Positions 24,084 to 33,928 of a stretch of DNA of 64,000 bases are shown in pieces; the stretch's first letter is position 1; each line of letters starts with the position of its first letter. A program made the position numbers and the translations under genes. The DNA comes from UBA9732 sp052170315 (GTDB lineage: Bacteria; Spirochaetota; Spirochaetia; Sphaerochaetales; Sphaerochaetaceae): NCBI GenBank assembly GCA_052170315.1, contig JBQNAT010000004.1, forward strand, positions 62,001-126,000, given 5' to 3'. Below the pieces are notes generated by a model. The model saw only the letters and a program-made list of their open reading frames with translations, was not told the DNA's origin and searched no databases.

Positions 24084-26906
24084 TCAAAGCAATATCCCTG
24101 CGAGAAACTGTCCGGTATAAGATTCTTTCACCCTGGCAACTTCCTCCGGAGTTCCCTGCGCGACTATGCTTCCGCCTCCGTCACCGCCTTCAGGACCAAG
24201 ATCTATAATGTGGTCCGCAAGTTTTATCACATCAAGATTATGCTCAATCATTACAACTGTGTTGCCGGCCTCGACAAGGCGGTCAACAACCTCCATCAGC
24301 TTTTTTATATCAGCGAAGTGAAGGCCTGTTGTAGGCTCATCCAGAACATAGAGAGTTTTTCCCGTACCGATTTTGCTAAGTTCCAGAGAAAGCTTTACCC
24401 TCTGGGCTTCACCTCCGCTTAGTGTAAGCGCGCTTTGACCAAGCTTTATGTATCCAAGCCCTACGCTTTCAAGTGTCTGCAGTTTTCTCTTTATCGGGGG
24501 CGCGGCCTGAAAAAATTCAAGCGCTTCGCTTACGGTCATATTCAGAACATCCGCGATGTTTTTTCCCTTGTAGCGTACAGCAAGAGTTTCCTGATTGAAT
24601 CTTTTACCGTGACAGACATCACAGGTAACGTAAACATCCGGGAGGAAATTCATCTCTATCTTCAAGTTCCCGTCACCGCGGCAGTGTTCACACCGTCCGC
24701 CGGCAACGTTAAATGAAAAACGTCCTGCGCTGTAACCTCTTGCTTTACTTTCAGGAAGGCTTGCAAACAGGTTTCTGATATGGCCAAGAACTTCAACGTA
24801 GGTAGCGGGGTTGGACCTTGGCGTTTTACCTATAGGGCTCTGATCTATGGAAATCAGTTTATCAAGGTACTCCGCGCCTTCAATGCTTCTGTAGCCGTCA
24901 AATCTTTCACTCTTATTGTTGAACCTGTCCCTGAGGGCGGGAGTGAGTATCTGGTTCAGGAGCGTACTTTTTCCTGAGCCTGAAACACCTGTCAGGACTA
25001 CAAACTTTCCAAGCGGGATTTCAAAATCCACATTGTGGATATTGTTTTTTTCAGCGCCTGCGACTTTGAGATATTTGCCGTTTCCCGGACGCCTGATAAA
25101 CGGGACGGGTATAGTTATCTTTCCGCTTAAAAACTGCCCGGTTATGCTTTCAGGATTCCTTTCTATTTCCTGAGGGGTGCCCTGGGCCATTACAAAACCG
25201 CCGTGTTCGCCGGCCCCCGGCCCCATGTCCACAACATAGTCGGCATTTCTGATGGTTGCCTCATCATGCTCTACAACAAGAACGGTGTTTCCAAGGTCCC
25301 GCAAATTCTTAAGAGTATCTATCAGCTTTTGATTGTCACGTTGATGAAGTCCTATGGAAGGCTCGTCAAGTACGTAAAGAACTCCGCTCAGAGCCGAACC
25401 TATCTGGGTCGCGAGCCTTATCCTCTGGGCTTCACCTCCGCTAAGAGTTCCCGCGCTCCTGTTCATTGTGAGATAGCCAAGGCCTACATTTTTCATAAAG
25501 GTAAGCCTTGATAGAATTTCCTTCATAATCTGATGGGCTATTTGCTGTTCGGTTTCCGTAAGTGAAAGAGACAGGAAAAAATCATAGCTGTCCTTTATGC
25601 TCAAAGCTGTTGCCTGATTCACATTTTTTCCGCCCACAAAGACGCTTAACGCTTCAGGCCTTAGTTTTTCACCGTGACAGACAGGGCATTCAATTTCAGT
25701 CTGAAAAGAGCTTATCCATGTTTTTATGGCGGGACTTTCCGTTTCGGCGTAGCGGCGCTTAAGATCGTTTATTATTCCGTGCCATCGTCTGTTTAAAGTG
25801 GTTGAACCGATTTTGTCCTCGTATTTCATTGTGAACTTTGTGTCGGAACCGTAAAGTACGGCATCAAGCTGTTCCTTTGAAAGACTGCTGAATGGAGTTT
25901 TAGCGGTAAATCCGTGGCTTTTGGCAAAAGCTTCAAAACCGGCTCTGCCCCAGCCCGCATTCGGATTCATTGAAGCAATAGCGCCTTCGTCGAAGCTCCT
26001 GCTCTTATCCGGAATTAACTTATCAACGTCATAGACGGTTTTAAAGCCAAGACCGTTGCATTCGGGGCATGCGCCGAAGGGATTGTTGAAAGAAAAAAGC
26101 CTTGGCTGAATTTCGCTTATTGATATACCGCAGTGAGGACAGCTGTTCTTTTCCGAGTAAATTTCAGGCGTTTCCTTCCTGTCTTCTCCGATAAAAACGA
26201 TTTCCACAAGACCGTTTGTCATATCGGTTGCCTTTTCAATGGAATCGGCAAGCCTAAGTCTTGCTTCGCGTTCCAGAATAAGACGGTCTATGACTATGCT
26301 TATACTGTGCTTTATCTGTTTGTCCAAAGCGAAGCTTTCATCCAGCATATGCATCTGGCCGTCTATCCTTACGCGCTGATAGCCGGCTTTTTTCGCATCG
26401 TCAAGAACTTTTTTATATTCGCCCTTCCTTCCCATAGCGACTGGGGCCATTACCATAAGACGTGAGCCCTCTCCGCCGCGTTTGAAAATCGCATCTATTA
26501 TCTGGTCAACGGACATCCTGCTGATTTTTCTTCCGCAGTTCGGGCAATGAACCTCTCCTATCCTTGCCCACAAAAGCCTGTAGTAGTCATATATTTCTGT
26601 AATCGTTCCTACGGTAGACCTGGGATTGCGTCCGGTGGTTTTCTGCTCAATGGCGATGGCCGGGCTTAAACCTTCAATCAGCTCTACCTCAGGCTTATCC
26701 AGACGTCCCAGAAACATCCGGGCATAGGAACTCAGGGATTCCACGTAACGGCGCTGGCCTTCTGCGAAAACGGTGTCAAAGGCAAGGGAACTTTTGCCGC
26801 TCCCCGAAAGACCGGATATTACTATGAGGCTGTTTTTATCCAAATCAAGATTTATGTGTTTGAGGTTATGCTCACTGGCGCCTCTGATTATAAGTTTATC
26901 ATTCAT
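24084..26906 (-). CDS. uvrA: Excinuclease ABC subunit A
   Basis: Damage-sensing ATPase of nucleotide excision repair. The 940 residues contain two ABC modules: Walker A GLSGSGKSSLAFDT (near 32) and GVSGSGKSTLLNQ (near 640), with signatures SGGEAQRIRLATQ and SGGEAQRVKLSLEL. Zinc-binding cysteine pairs (CPNCG/CPHCG and CEHC/CDVC) are in place. The start follows the ispG stop by 2 bases and the stop precedes lptD by 52 bases. I recall the uvrA-lptD neighbourhood from Treponema pallidum. Confidence 0.97.
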   Translation of the reverse strand: MNDKLIIRGASEHNLKHINLDLDKNSLIVISGLSGSGKSSLAFDTVFAEGQRRYVESLSSYARMFLGRLDKPEVELIEGLSPAIAIEQKTTGRNPRSTVGTITEIYDYYRLLWARIGEVHCPNCGRKISRMSVDQIIDAIFKRGGEGSRLMVMAPVAMGRKGEYKKVLDDAKKAGYQRVRIDGQMHMLDESFALDKQIKHSISIVIDRLILEREARLRLADSIEKATDMTNGLVEIVFIGEDRKETPEIYSEKNSCPHCGISISEIQPRLFSFNNPFGACPECNGLGFKTVYDVDKLIPDKSRSFDEGAIASMNPNAGWGRAGFEAFAKSHGFTAKTPFSSLSKEQLDAVLYGSDTKFTMKYEDKIGSTTLNRRWHGIINDLKRRYAETESPAIKTWISSFQTEIECPVCHGEKLRPEALSVFVGGKNVNQATALSIKDSYDFFLSLSLTETEQQIAHQIMKEILSRLTFMKNVGLGYLTMNRSAGTLSGGEAQRIRLATQIGSALSGVLYVLDEPSIGLHQRDNQKLIDTLKNLRDLGNTVLVVEHDEATIRNADYVVDMGPGAGEHGGFVMAQGTPQEIERNPESITGQFLSGKITIPVPFIRRPGNGKYLKVAGAEKNNIHNVDFEIPLGKFVVLTGVSGSGKSTLLNQILTPALRDRFNNKSERFDGYRSIEGAEYLDKLISIDQSPIGKTPRSNPATYVEVLGHIRNLFASLPESKARGYSAGRFSFNVAGGRCEHCRGDGNLKIEMNFLPDVYVTCDVCHGKRFNQETLAVRYKGKNIADVLNMTVSEALEFFQAAPPIKRKLQTLESVGLGYIKLGQSALTLSGGEAQRVKLSLELSKIGTGKTLYVLDEPTTGLHFADIKKLMEVVDRLVEAGNTVVMIEHNLDVIKLADHIIDLGPEGGDGGGSIVAQGTPEEVARVKESYTGQFLAGILL

Positions 26907-26908
26907 AC

Positions 26909-27949
26909 TTACTCTTTATCAAAATCGTTTATTGCTTTTAAAAGTTCATCTTTTGCGCTTGCGCAGTCTATCCGCTTGTAAATTTCACCTTTTTTATAGA
27001 GAAAAACCTTGTTTCCTATGCCGCTTACGGCAATATCGGCGCCTTTTGCCTCACCGGGGCCGTTTACCTGGCAGCCCATGATGGCAACGCAAAGGTCTTT
27101 GCCCGTGGCAAGAATCTCATGCTCAACTTCTTTAAGAAAGCCCTGACTGTTGAAACTGCAGCGACCGCACATTGGGCAGGAAACTATCTTTATCCCGCCC
27201 TTTCTAAGTCCAAGCGTCCTTAAAAGCTCAACGCCGGCCTGAACCTCGTCCTCTATTGAGCCTGTTATGGAATAGCGGATGGTCGCCCCTATGCCCTGTT
27301 CAAGCAGACGTCCTAAAGTCCATGTGGATTTCACGCATGAGGAGACAACTCCGCCGGCTTCCGTCACACCCAGATGCATGGGATAGTCGCTCATTTTTGA
27401 AAATCTTTTCGCGGCATCATAGCTCAGCAAGCTGTCCGATGCCTTAAGGGAGACGACAGTATTGTAAAAACCAAGGTTTTCAAACCATGAAATATATTCA
27501 AGAGCCGTATCCGTCATCAGCGAAACGGTATCTTTTTTTGAGACATTTCTTGGAAGTGAGCCGCTGTTCAGGCCAATTCGGATGGCAACGCCCCTGTCAA
27601 GCGCTTTTCGCACGACTTCCTCAGTCTTCCACCTGTCTCCGATATTGCCCGGGTTAATCCTGATTTTAGCGACACCGCAGTCCATTGCGTCCATTGCGTT
27701 ACGGTAGTCAAAATGTATATCCGCGACAACCGGCATGGGGCACCTTCTTACAACATTGCAAAGCATTTCATGCTCTGCAATATCAGGATACGAAAATCTG
27801 ATTATGTCGCAACCCATGGCCTTAAGGACGCTCATGCGTGATTCAAAGCGCTCTTCAACAGATGACAGCGGTATGTCATACATTGTCTGGACGCTTACAG
27901 GAGAGTTCCCTCCCATGGTCAGGCTGCCTGCTTTTACTTCCTTTGTCAT
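26909..27949 (-). CDS. ispG: 4-hydroxy-3-methylbut-2-en-1-yl diphosphate synthase IspG (GcpE)
   Basis: Iron-sulfur enzyme of the non-mevalonate isoprenoid pathway. The 346 residues form a TIM-barrel (VQTMYDIPLSS at the start, RINPGNIG near 100) and a C-terminal 4Fe-4S domain with CPMCGRC and CQVNGPGE. It is the first gene of the leftward ispG-uvrA-lptD-phoH-pgpH-ybeY run and is divergent from the nucleoside hydrolase gene. Cluster cysteines and the NGPGE loop are intact. Confidence 0.95.
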   Translation of the reverse strand: MTKEVKAGSLTMGGNSPVSVQTMYDIPLSSVEERFESRMSVLKAMGCDIIRFSYPDIAEHEMLCNVVRRCPMPVVADIHFDYRNAMDAMDCGVAKIRINPGNIGDRWKTEEVVRKALDRGVAIRIGLNSGSLPRNVSKKDTVSLMTDTALEYISWFENLGFYNTVVSLKASDSLLSYDAAKRFSKMSDYPMHLGVTEAGGVVSSCVKSTWTLGRLLEQGIGATIRYSITGSIEDEVQAGVELLRTLGLRKGGIKIVSCPMCGRCSFNSQGFLKEVEHEILATGKDLCVAIMGCQVNGPGEAKGADIAVSGIGNKVFLYKKGEIYKRIDCASAKDELLKAINDFDKE

Positions 27950-28070
27950 GCTATGACAATAGCACCAAACAGGTAAAAGATAAAGTGGGACAGACTTAAA
28001 TTACTTATTATTTTTTAAGTGTTTCATTTACTCTCTTTTAAGGATTAAAATGTTTTTTACGGAGGACTTC

Positions 28071-28994
28071 ATGGAAAAGGAACGAATTATAATTGACTGC
28101 GACCCCGGACATGACGATGCCTATGCTCTGGCTCTTGCGAAAGGGCTTTCAGACAGAATAAAGACTGAAGCCATAGTTGCCACATATGGCAACCAGTCCA
28201 TTAGCAGGACACTGACAAACGCTCTGAATCTGTCGCAGGCTCTGAACTTTGACTGTCCTGTCTATGCAGGTTCGCCGAGTCCTCTGATAAGGAAACGAGT
28301 TCATGCCGGAAATATCCACGGGGAAACAGGGCTGGATGGTCCGGTATTCCCTGAATGCACAAGATTCTGCCGGGGAAACGGAATTCAGGCTATTTTAAAT
28401 ATTGTAAGGGAAAATCCCGGAGAGATAACGTTTGTTTCCCTGGGACCAATGACGGACCTTGCCGTATGTCTTAAGGCGGACCCTCTTTTTTCGCGCGATG
28501 TAAAGCGTATTGTAGTAATGGGCGGCTCCATGGGAAACGGCAACGCCACACCCTATGCCGAATTCAATGTTTACGCGGACCCTGAAGCTGCGCAGATTGT
28601 CTACTCCGGCAAACAGGAAATAGTAATGTTCGGTCTTGACGTAACAAGAACTCTGGAATTTGACGAAAAGCAGATGAAGCGCGCTCGGAATCTTCCCGAT
28701 TCAGACTTTAAAAAACTGTTCATAGCTTCTATCGGATACTACGGCAATGCGGTAATGAAGCTGAACGGCGAATATCCTGCCATGCACGACCCAAGCACAA
28801 TAGCCTATCTTGCTGACCCGTCGCTTTTCGGCTTTGAAAGGCACAATATCCGGGTTGAACTCCGTGATGAGGAAAAGTACGGTCAGACAGTTGCCGGAAA
28901 GGCAGACGAAACAGGCAATGTTCTTGCAGGAGTAAGGGCGGACAAAGAAAGATTCTGGGACTTTTTCTTTGAAACGCTTTCAGTATTGCAGTAA
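28071..28994 (+). CDS. Inosine/uridine-preferring nucleoside hydrolase
   Basis: Splits ribonucleosides into base and ribose. The start is ATG 28071, 6 bases after GGAGG (307 residues). The calcium-binding signature DCDPGHDDA (residues 9-17) is perfect. VSLGPMTDLAVCL, VVMGGSMGNGN and a late HDPSTIAYL segment complete the family pattern. It lies at the head of the nucleoside transporter block, although on the opposite strand, and would supply bases and ribose from nucleosides taken up by those transporters. Purine versus pyrimidine preference cannot be decided. Confidence 0.92.
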   Translation: MEKERIIIDCDPGHDDAYALALAKGLSDRIKTEAIVATYGNQSISRTLTNALNLSQALNFDCPVYAGSPSPLIRKRVHAGNIHGETGLDGPVFPECTRFCRGNGIQAILNIVRENPGEITFVSLGPMTDLAVCLKADPLFSRDVKRIVVMGGSMGNGNATPYAEFNVYADPEAAQIVYSGKQEIVMFGLDVTRTLEFDEKQMKRARNLPDSDFKKLFIASIGYYGNAVMKLNGEYPAMHDPSTIAYLADPSLFGFERHNIRVELRDEEKYGQTVAGKADETGNVLAGVRADKERFWDFFFETLSVLQ

Positions 28995-29093
28995 CTGAAC
29001 AGCGTGAAAACATAACCGAAAGAACTTTTATAGATATTTTCTGAACAAAAGCCGGAACAATTTTAGCATTCATACAGCTGCCGTACAGTTTTA

Positions 29094-29993
29094 TCAGCTT
29101 GCGCCCTTTTCATAAGGTATACCTGAGGACTTCGGAGCGTAATCCCTTCCGGAGAAAGCGATAAGCGCAATCAAAGTGACAAGATAGGGAATTATGTTGA
29201 AGACCTGAAAAGGCACAGCTTTAAGAGCCGGTACCATTGACGATATGGTCGCTAAAGCAAGAGAAGCGCCGAAAAGAAGAGCCGCTCCGAATACCCCAAG
29301 CGGAGTCCATCTTCCGAACGCGACTGCCGCCAGAGCAATAAATCCGCGTCCGTTTGTAAAGGAACTTGTAAATTGTATTGTCTGCGTAAGAACGGCACAA
29401 CCTCCCGCAAGGCCCGCGAGAAGACCCGAGCTGAGGACACCTATGTAACGTGTCCTTCTTACGTTTATACCGCAGGAATCGGCAGCTGACGGATGCTCGC
29501 CGCAGGCTCTTAAGTGCATGCCGAACGGAGTTTTGTACAGCAAAAACCACGCAATTACAATTACCGCGATGGAAATGTAGAATGAAGGATAGAAACCGAT
29601 TTTATCCTTTATCATTCCCAGTATAAACTCCTTTGATCTGTCCGTTCCGTAGAATCGCTGGCAGACAAAAACAGTTATGCCGTCCGCAAGAAGGTTTATA
29701 CCTGTACCTGAAATGGTCTGATCAGCCTTCAAATCAATGGCCGCAAGCCCATGGATAAGCGAAATAATTCCGGCCACCAAGGCTCCGCAGACTATCGCAA
29801 TAAATATTGATATTCGTCCGCTTCCTGCGACTTCAAGCTGTCGGTGCATTATTGCCGCGGTGCAGGCGCCTATTGAGAACAGACCTTCAAGGCCCACGTT
29901 TACAACGCCGGAGCGTTCGCATATCATTCCGCCGGTAGCTGTTATCAGGATAGGAGCAACAAGCATCATTATCGAAGAGAGATTTCCTATCAT
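29094..29993 (-). CDS. Nucleoside ABC transporter permease, set 1 (NupQ/YufQ-like)
   Basis: Integral membrane permease of 299 residues in the branched-chain/sugar permease family that partners BMP lipoproteins. About eight to ten hydrophobic helices are visible, with typical motifs ERSGVVNVGLEGLF near the N-terminus, RACGEHPSAADSCGI, and RGFIALAAVAFGRW. The start overlaps the stop of the upstream permease (ATGA). It is the last gene of the first transporter set; its paralogue is at 33929. Substrate is taken to be nucleosides from the family and neighbouring enzymes. Confidence 0.9.
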   Translation of the reverse strand: MIGNLSSIMMLVAPILITATGGMICERSGVVNVGLEGLFSIGACTAAIMHRQLEVAGSGRISIFIAIVCGALVAGIISLIHGLAAIDLKADQTISGTGINLLADGITVFVCQRFYGTDRSKEFILGMIKDKIGFYPSFYISIAVIVIAWFLLYKTPFGMHLRACGEHPSAADSCGINVRRTRYIGVLSSGLLAGLAGGCAVLTQTIQFTSSFTNGRGFIALAAVAFGRWTPLGVFGAALLFGASLALATISSMVPALKAVPFQVFNIIPYLVTLIALIAFSGRDYAPKSSGIPYEKGAS

Positions 29994-31102
29994 TTCAAAG
30001 CCTCCTTCCTGACCTTCATCTTTGCGCGCCTGTCCTTTACAAGGGAAAGACCTGAGCGAAGGGCAATGAAAATTACTATGAGACCTTCAATAACCGTAAC
30101 AACTTCCTTTGGGATACTCATTCCCTGCATTATTGAGTAGGCCTGTTTTAAAATGCCGAACAGAAGGCCGGCAAGAAGTATCCCAAGCGCCTTGCTGTTT
30201 CCCACAAGCGCAACGGCTATACCCATGAAGCCGTAACCGTCCTGTCCCGTAAGTATCTTAGAGTACCTTACCGTACCAAGCAGTACGCAGGCTCCCGCAA
30301 GACCGGCAAAAGCTCCTGCGATTGCCATTGACAGGAAAATTGCCTTTGTGTCGTTAATTCCTGAGCAACGTGCGGCATCCTTGTTAAAGCCGGTAGCCCG
30401 GAAGCTGAAGCCAAGCCTTGTCTTCTCCATGATGAACCAGTAAACAATGACCGCGAGAAGCATGAAGAAAAAGCCTATGTTCAGGTTTGAATCAGTTATA
30501 ATAACCTTTGACAGCAGGGCCGAGGACGCAAGGTCGGCAGTTCTTCCGCTCTTGTTTACCGCAGCTTCAGGAAGCAGATAAAGGCATACAAGCGCATAAA
30601 CATAAAGCGCCACATAGTTAAGCATTATTGTCGCGACAACCTCGGACACCTTGAATTTGGCTTTTAACAGACCTACAACACCGCCCCAGACGGAACCCGC
30701 AAGTATCGCGGCAAGCATACATAAAAACCACTGACCCGTGAAAGCGGGAATACAGACGGCAACAATGTGGGCCGCAAGCATTCCCACAGTGTACTGGCCT
30801 TCAGCTCCTATGTTGAAAAGACCTACTCTTGCCGCGAAACCCATGGAAAGGCCGCATAGGATGTAGGGGACGCTGAAAGCAAGGGTTTCTCCCACATTGC
30901 GGAAGTTCCAGCCTCCGCTTTTGGACGCCTTTCCTATCATTGACTGTACTATTGCGCGGAACATTCCCATTGGATTTTTCCCTATTAAAAGAAGGAGTAT
31001 TATACCCGCCAGGAAACCCAGAAGGACTACGGCAAGCGAAGTCGCGCCGTTGCTGTCCAGGAACCAGTCTGTAAAGGGCTGTTTTTCTCTCTGTTTCTTC
31101 AT
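29990..31102 (-). CDS. Nucleoside ABC transporter permease, set 1 (NupP/YufP-like)
   Basis: The larger permease of the pair, 370 residues, has an N-terminal cytoplasmic segment and about ten membrane helices. GLFNIGAEGQYTVG and ATGFNKDAARCSGI are family-typical, as is DGYGFMGIAVALVGN. It follows the ATPase gene directly (one base apart) and overlaps the next permease gene by 4 bases. Together with it the protein forms the membrane channel. The paralogue in the second operon is the gene at 34870. Confidence 0.9.
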   Translation of the reverse strand: MKKQREKQPFTDWFLDSNGATSLAVVLLGFLAGIILLLLIGKNPMGMFRAIVQSMIGKASKSGGWNFRNVGETLAFSVPYILCGLSMGFAARVGLFNIGAEGQYTVGMLAAHIVAVCIPAFTGQWFLCMLAAILAGSVWGGVVGLLKAKFKVSEVVATIMLNYVALYVYALVCLYLLPEAAVNKSGRTADLASSALLSKVIITDSNLNIGFFFMLLAVIVYWFIMEKTRLGFSFRATGFNKDAARCSGINDTKAIFLSMAIAGAFAGLAGACVLLGTVRYSKILTGQDGYGFMGIAVALVGNSKALGILLAGLLFGILKQAYSIMQGMSIPKEVVTVIEGLIVIFIALRSGLSLVKDRRAKMKVRKEALK

Positions 31103-32632
31103 TTATATCTCCTTCTTTACGCCGGCCATCATAAGGCCTATCTCGGAAGCTGTTTTTTCACCTTCTTTGAAGATATCTACTATGCTTCCCTTTGATATGG
31201 CGGCAATGCGGTCACAGAGGTTCATTATCTCGTCAAGCTCGAAACTTACAAGAAGTATCGCCCTTCCCTTGTCCCTTTCTTCTATTATGCGTTCTCTTAT
31301 ATACTCTATTGCTCCTACGTCAAGACCTCGCGTAGGCTGGGCAACTATCATGACGTCCGGCGAAAGCGATATCTCACGGGCAACTATTACCTTCTGCTGG
31401 TTTCCTCCTGAGAGCGAGCCCGCCGGCGTGAATGAGCCCTGTCCCGACCTTATGTCGAACTGCTCAATAAGCTTATCCGAATGTTCAATTATCCTGCCGT
31501 AGTTCAGGACCCCGAACTTTCCCGTGTATCTGTCCGTATAGAAATCTTTTAAAACAGTGTTTTCGCTTACAGGCATACCGGAAACAAGGCCGTGCTTCTG
31601 ACGGTCCTCAGGTATGTGTCCAAGCCCCTTCACTATCCTTTCCCTTATTGTACAGTTCGTGATGTCCTCTCCGTTCAGGAAAATTTTTCCGCTTTCCACA
31701 GGAGAAAGCCCGGAAACGGCATAAAGAAGCTCCGTCTGACCGTTTCCGTCAACGCCCGCGATTCCTAATATCTCACCCGCATGGACGTCCAATGAGAAGT
31801 TTTTGACCTTCTCCACGCCTGCGCCGTTTTTTACAGTAATGTCTTTTATTTCAAGAACCGCCTTGCCGGGCCGGACTGGGTTTTTTTCAAATTTAAATTT
31901 AACCGGCCTTCCGACCATCAGAGAGGCAAGAGCCTGTTCGCTTGTATCAGGTGTGATATCAATGCAGTCAATGAATTTTCCTCGCCTTAAAACGGTACAT
32001 CTGTCGGCAACTGCCTTGATTTCCTTAAGCTTATGTGTAATAAGGACTATCGTTTTACCTTCTGCCTTGAGCTTTCCGATTATGTCCATAAGCTCATCTA
32101 TTTCCTGAGGCGTAAGGACAGCTGTAGGTTCGTCAAGTATGATTATATCCGAATCGGAGTACAGGGTTTTCAGTATTTCCACCCGCTGCTGCTGTCCTAC
32201 GGAGATATCGTCTATTACGGACTTGGGGTCTACCTGAAGCCCGTACTTTTTGCTCAGTTCACGAACCTTTTTCTCGGCGGTGCCAAGGGAAAGTATTCCG
32301 AATCTGTTGCGAGGTTCTCTGCCCAAAACAATGTTTTCCGTAACGGTGTAGTTATGCACAAGTTTGAAATGCTGATGAACCATTCCTATCCCAAGGGCTG
32401 TCGCGACGTTTGGACCCGTTATATTTACTTCTTTTCCGTTGATAAGGATTTTTCCCGAATCCGCAGCGTAAGCTCCGAAAAGGACGGACATCAAAGTGCT
32501 TTTTCCCGCTCCGTTTTCGCCAAGGATTGCATGAACCTCGTTCTTCTTAACTATAAGATTAACATTATCGTTTGCGACTATGCCGGGGAAGGTTTTTGTA
32601 ATACCCAGCATTTCTATTGCATATTCGCTCAC
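31103..32632 (-). CDS. Nucleoside ABC transporter ATPase, set 1 (NupO/RbsA-like, two ABC domains)
   Basis: Tandem ATPase of 509 residues. The N-terminal module has GENGAGKSTLMS, signature SVGQQQRVEIL and ILDEPTAVLTPQE; the C-terminal one has a non-canonical Walker A (GVDGNGQTE), signature SGGNQQKVIVARE and QPTRGLDVG. The altered second Walker A is normal for this subfamily. Translation starts at GTG 32632 behind AGGAGG. A hairpin separates it from the upstream binding-protein gene, consistent with lower expression of the transporter core. Confidence 0.93.
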   Translation of the reverse strand: MSEYAIEMLGITKTFPGIVANDNVNLIVKKNEVHAILGENGAGKSTLMSVLFGAYAADSGKILINGKEVNITGPNVATALGIGMVHQHFKLVHNYTVTENIVLGREPRNRFGILSLGTAEKKVRELSKKYGLQVDPKSVIDDISVGQQQRVEILKTLYSDSDIIILDEPTAVLTPQEIDELMDIIGKLKAEGKTIVLITHKLKEIKAVADRCTVLRRGKFIDCIDITPDTSEQALASLMVGRPVKFKFEKNPVRPGKAVLEIKDITVKNGAGVEKVKNFSLDVHAGEILGIAGVDGNGQTELLYAVSGLSPVESGKIFLNGEDITNCTIRERIVKGLGHIPEDRQKHGLVSGMPVSENTVLKDFYTDRYTGKFGVLNYGRIIEHSDKLIEQFDIRSGQGSFTPAGSLSGGNQQKVIVAREISLSPDVMIVAQPTRGLDVGAIEYIRERIIEERDKGRAILLVSFELDEIMNLCDRIAAISKGSIVDIFKEGEKTASEIGLMMAGVKKEI

Positions 32633-32667
32633 GGCAGCCTCCTGATTATTATTTCAACTCTTATAAA

Positions 32668-32691
32668 GACACGCCTCGGATGAGGCGTGTC
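32668..32691 (-). terminator. Intercistronic hairpin between the BMP protein and ATPase genes
   Basis: GACACGCCTC and GAGGCGTGTC form a perfect 10-bp stem with a 4-base loop, 21 bases past the binding-protein stop. Only a weak T-tract (TTTAT) follows on the minus strand, so it probably acts as a partial terminator or as 3'-end protection for the binding-protein message rather than a full stop. Confidence 0.6.
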
Positions 32692-32712
32692 CGTTAAAAG
32701 CTGAAATAAACA

Positions 32713-33810
32713 TCAGTCGTCAATTGCTCCAAGTCCCCTTGGCGCAAGACCTGCTGCCATAGCGGCTGCGTATGTCTTGTCAACAACAAGTGTTCCTTTA
32801 AGAATAGCGTTTCCCGCCGCTTCAGCAGCCCTCTTCGCGCTATCCTTAAGCTCCGCATTGGTTGTTGAGAAGCCTACTCCTCCGTTGGCCATGTTCTGCT
32901 TGACTATTCCGCCTTCCCATACGCCTTCAACCTTCTTAAGAGCATCAACTGTTGAGTTTTCTACCTTCTTTATCATTGATGTAAGAACCGCGGACTTGCC
33001 TTCAGTGTAAATACCGTCTTCATACTGGTCCGAATCAACACCAATTGCCCATACGTTGCGTCCCGCCAGACGCTCTTCCTTGGCCTGCGCTATGACGCCA
33101 AGTCCGCTTCCGCCGGCCGCGGCAAAGACACAGTATACTCCGCTGTCATACATTGACTTCGCAGCCGTCTTCGCTGCGGCAGGATCTCCCCAGCTGTTTA
33201 CATAGAAGTCAACAATTTCCGCGTTTGGATAAACGGACTTAACACCTTCTATGTAGCCTATTTCAAACTTTGTGATTGTAGCTCCGGCAACACCGCCGAC
33301 AAAACCGAACTTCGGGTTTGCGACACCGTCAGCCCTAGCCTGTTCTGCCGCCGCAACGCCTACAAGGTATGAGCCCTGTTCTTCTTCATAGATGTACTGA
33401 ATGAGGTTTGGTCTGGATGTGAGGTAGTCAACGTCTATAATAATGTATTTCTGCTCCGGATAAAGTCCTGTAACGGATTCCAATGAGTCCCCCCATGTGA
33501 AACCCGTGGTAATGATAAGGTCCCAGTCGGCTTCCGAAGCGTTCTTCAGATTGGGGATATAATCGTCGGAGGTCTGCGCTGTGATGTTCTCATAGTATTT
33601 ACCTCTTCCGGCTCCGTTGTCACCGTAGAACTCAAGGATTCCTCTCCATGCCGCAGCATTGAAAGACTTGTCGTCAATACCGGTAGCATCGGTAAGAAGG
33701 ACTACCTTAATCTTTTCACCACCATCCGTCCCGGCTTCGCCAGAGCCGTTTGCGAAAACTGCCGACAGGCAGATTGTAAGAACCAACAAAATAGCCAACG
33801 TTTTTTTCAT
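32713..33810 (-). CDS. BMP-family nucleoside-binding protein, set 1
   Basis: Periplasmic substrate-binding component (365 residues from ATG 33810, just after AGGAGG). The signal peptide MKKTLAILLVLTICLSAVFA is followed by NGSGEAG; no convincing lipobox is seen, so it is probably a soluble periplasmic form. The BMP family hallmarks are KVVLLTDATGIDDKSFN, GFTWGDSLESV, and FGFVGGVAG. In Treponema the related TmpC/PnrA binds purine nucleosides. It is the first gene of set 1, with its own promoter and leader. Confidence 0.92.
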   Translation of the reverse strand: MKKTLAILLVLTICLSAVFANGSGEAGTDGGEKIKVVLLTDATGIDDKSFNAAAWRGILEFYGDNGAGRGKYYENITAQTSDDYIPNLKNASEADWDLIITTGFTWGDSLESVTGLYPEQKYIIIDVDYLTSRPNLIQYIYEEEQGSYLVGVAAAEQARADGVANPKFGFVGGVAGATITKFEIGYIEGVKSVYPNAEIVDFYVNSWGDPAAAKTAAKSMYDSGVYCVFAAAGGSGLGVIAQAKEERLAGRNVWAIGVDSDQYEDGIYTEGKSAVLTSMIKKVENSTVDALKKVEGVWEGGIVKQNMANGGVGFSTTNAELKDSAKRAAEAAGNAILKGTLVVDKTYAAAMAAGLAPRGLGAIDD

Positions 33811-33828
33811 ATTTCCTCCTAAAGAAAT

Positions 33829-33840
33829 GCCTTTCAAGGC
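33829..33840 (-). promoter_or_regulatory. Short leader hairpin of BMP gene 1
   Basis: GCCTT and AAGGC pair around a 2-base loop, 19 bases before the ATG and just upstream of the AGGAGG. It is small and may stabilise the 5' end of this abundant message; a regulatory role is not shown. Confidence 0.3.
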
Positions 33841-33848
33841 AATATTTG

Positions 33849-33877
33849 ATTTTAATATACCATAAACTCAAAAGCAA
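33849..33877 (-). promoter_or_regulatory. Promoter of BMP gene 1
   Basis: On the minus strand TTGCTT (33872-33877) and TAAAAT (33849-33854) are 17 bases apart, about 40 bases before the ATG at 33810. It lies right after the terminator of the second transporter operon, so each set is likely transcribed separately. Confidence 0.5.
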
Positions 33878-33885
33878 CTGACATT

Positions 33886-33918
33886 AAAAACGGACTCGGT
33901 CCAATGAGGTCCGGTCCG
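33886..33918 (-). terminator. Terminator after transporter set 2
   Basis: Minus-strand sequence folds with CGGAC pairing GTCCG at the base and GG/CC pairs above, with a bulge and mismatch, and is followed by TTTTT. It starts 11 bases after the stop of the permease gene at 33929. Confidence 0.6.
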
Positions 33919-33928
33919 AAAGAAAAAT

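Noticed and set aside
28995..29093. Terminator between the convergent nucleoside hydrolase and permease genes
   Set aside because: Only direct repeats of TACAG are seen; no stem followed by a T-tract on either strand.
33811..33848. Purine riboswitch in the leaders of the BMP genes
   Set aside because: Both leaders (here and 38822-38865) are shorter than 50 bases, too small for the aptamer, and the conserved core is not seen.
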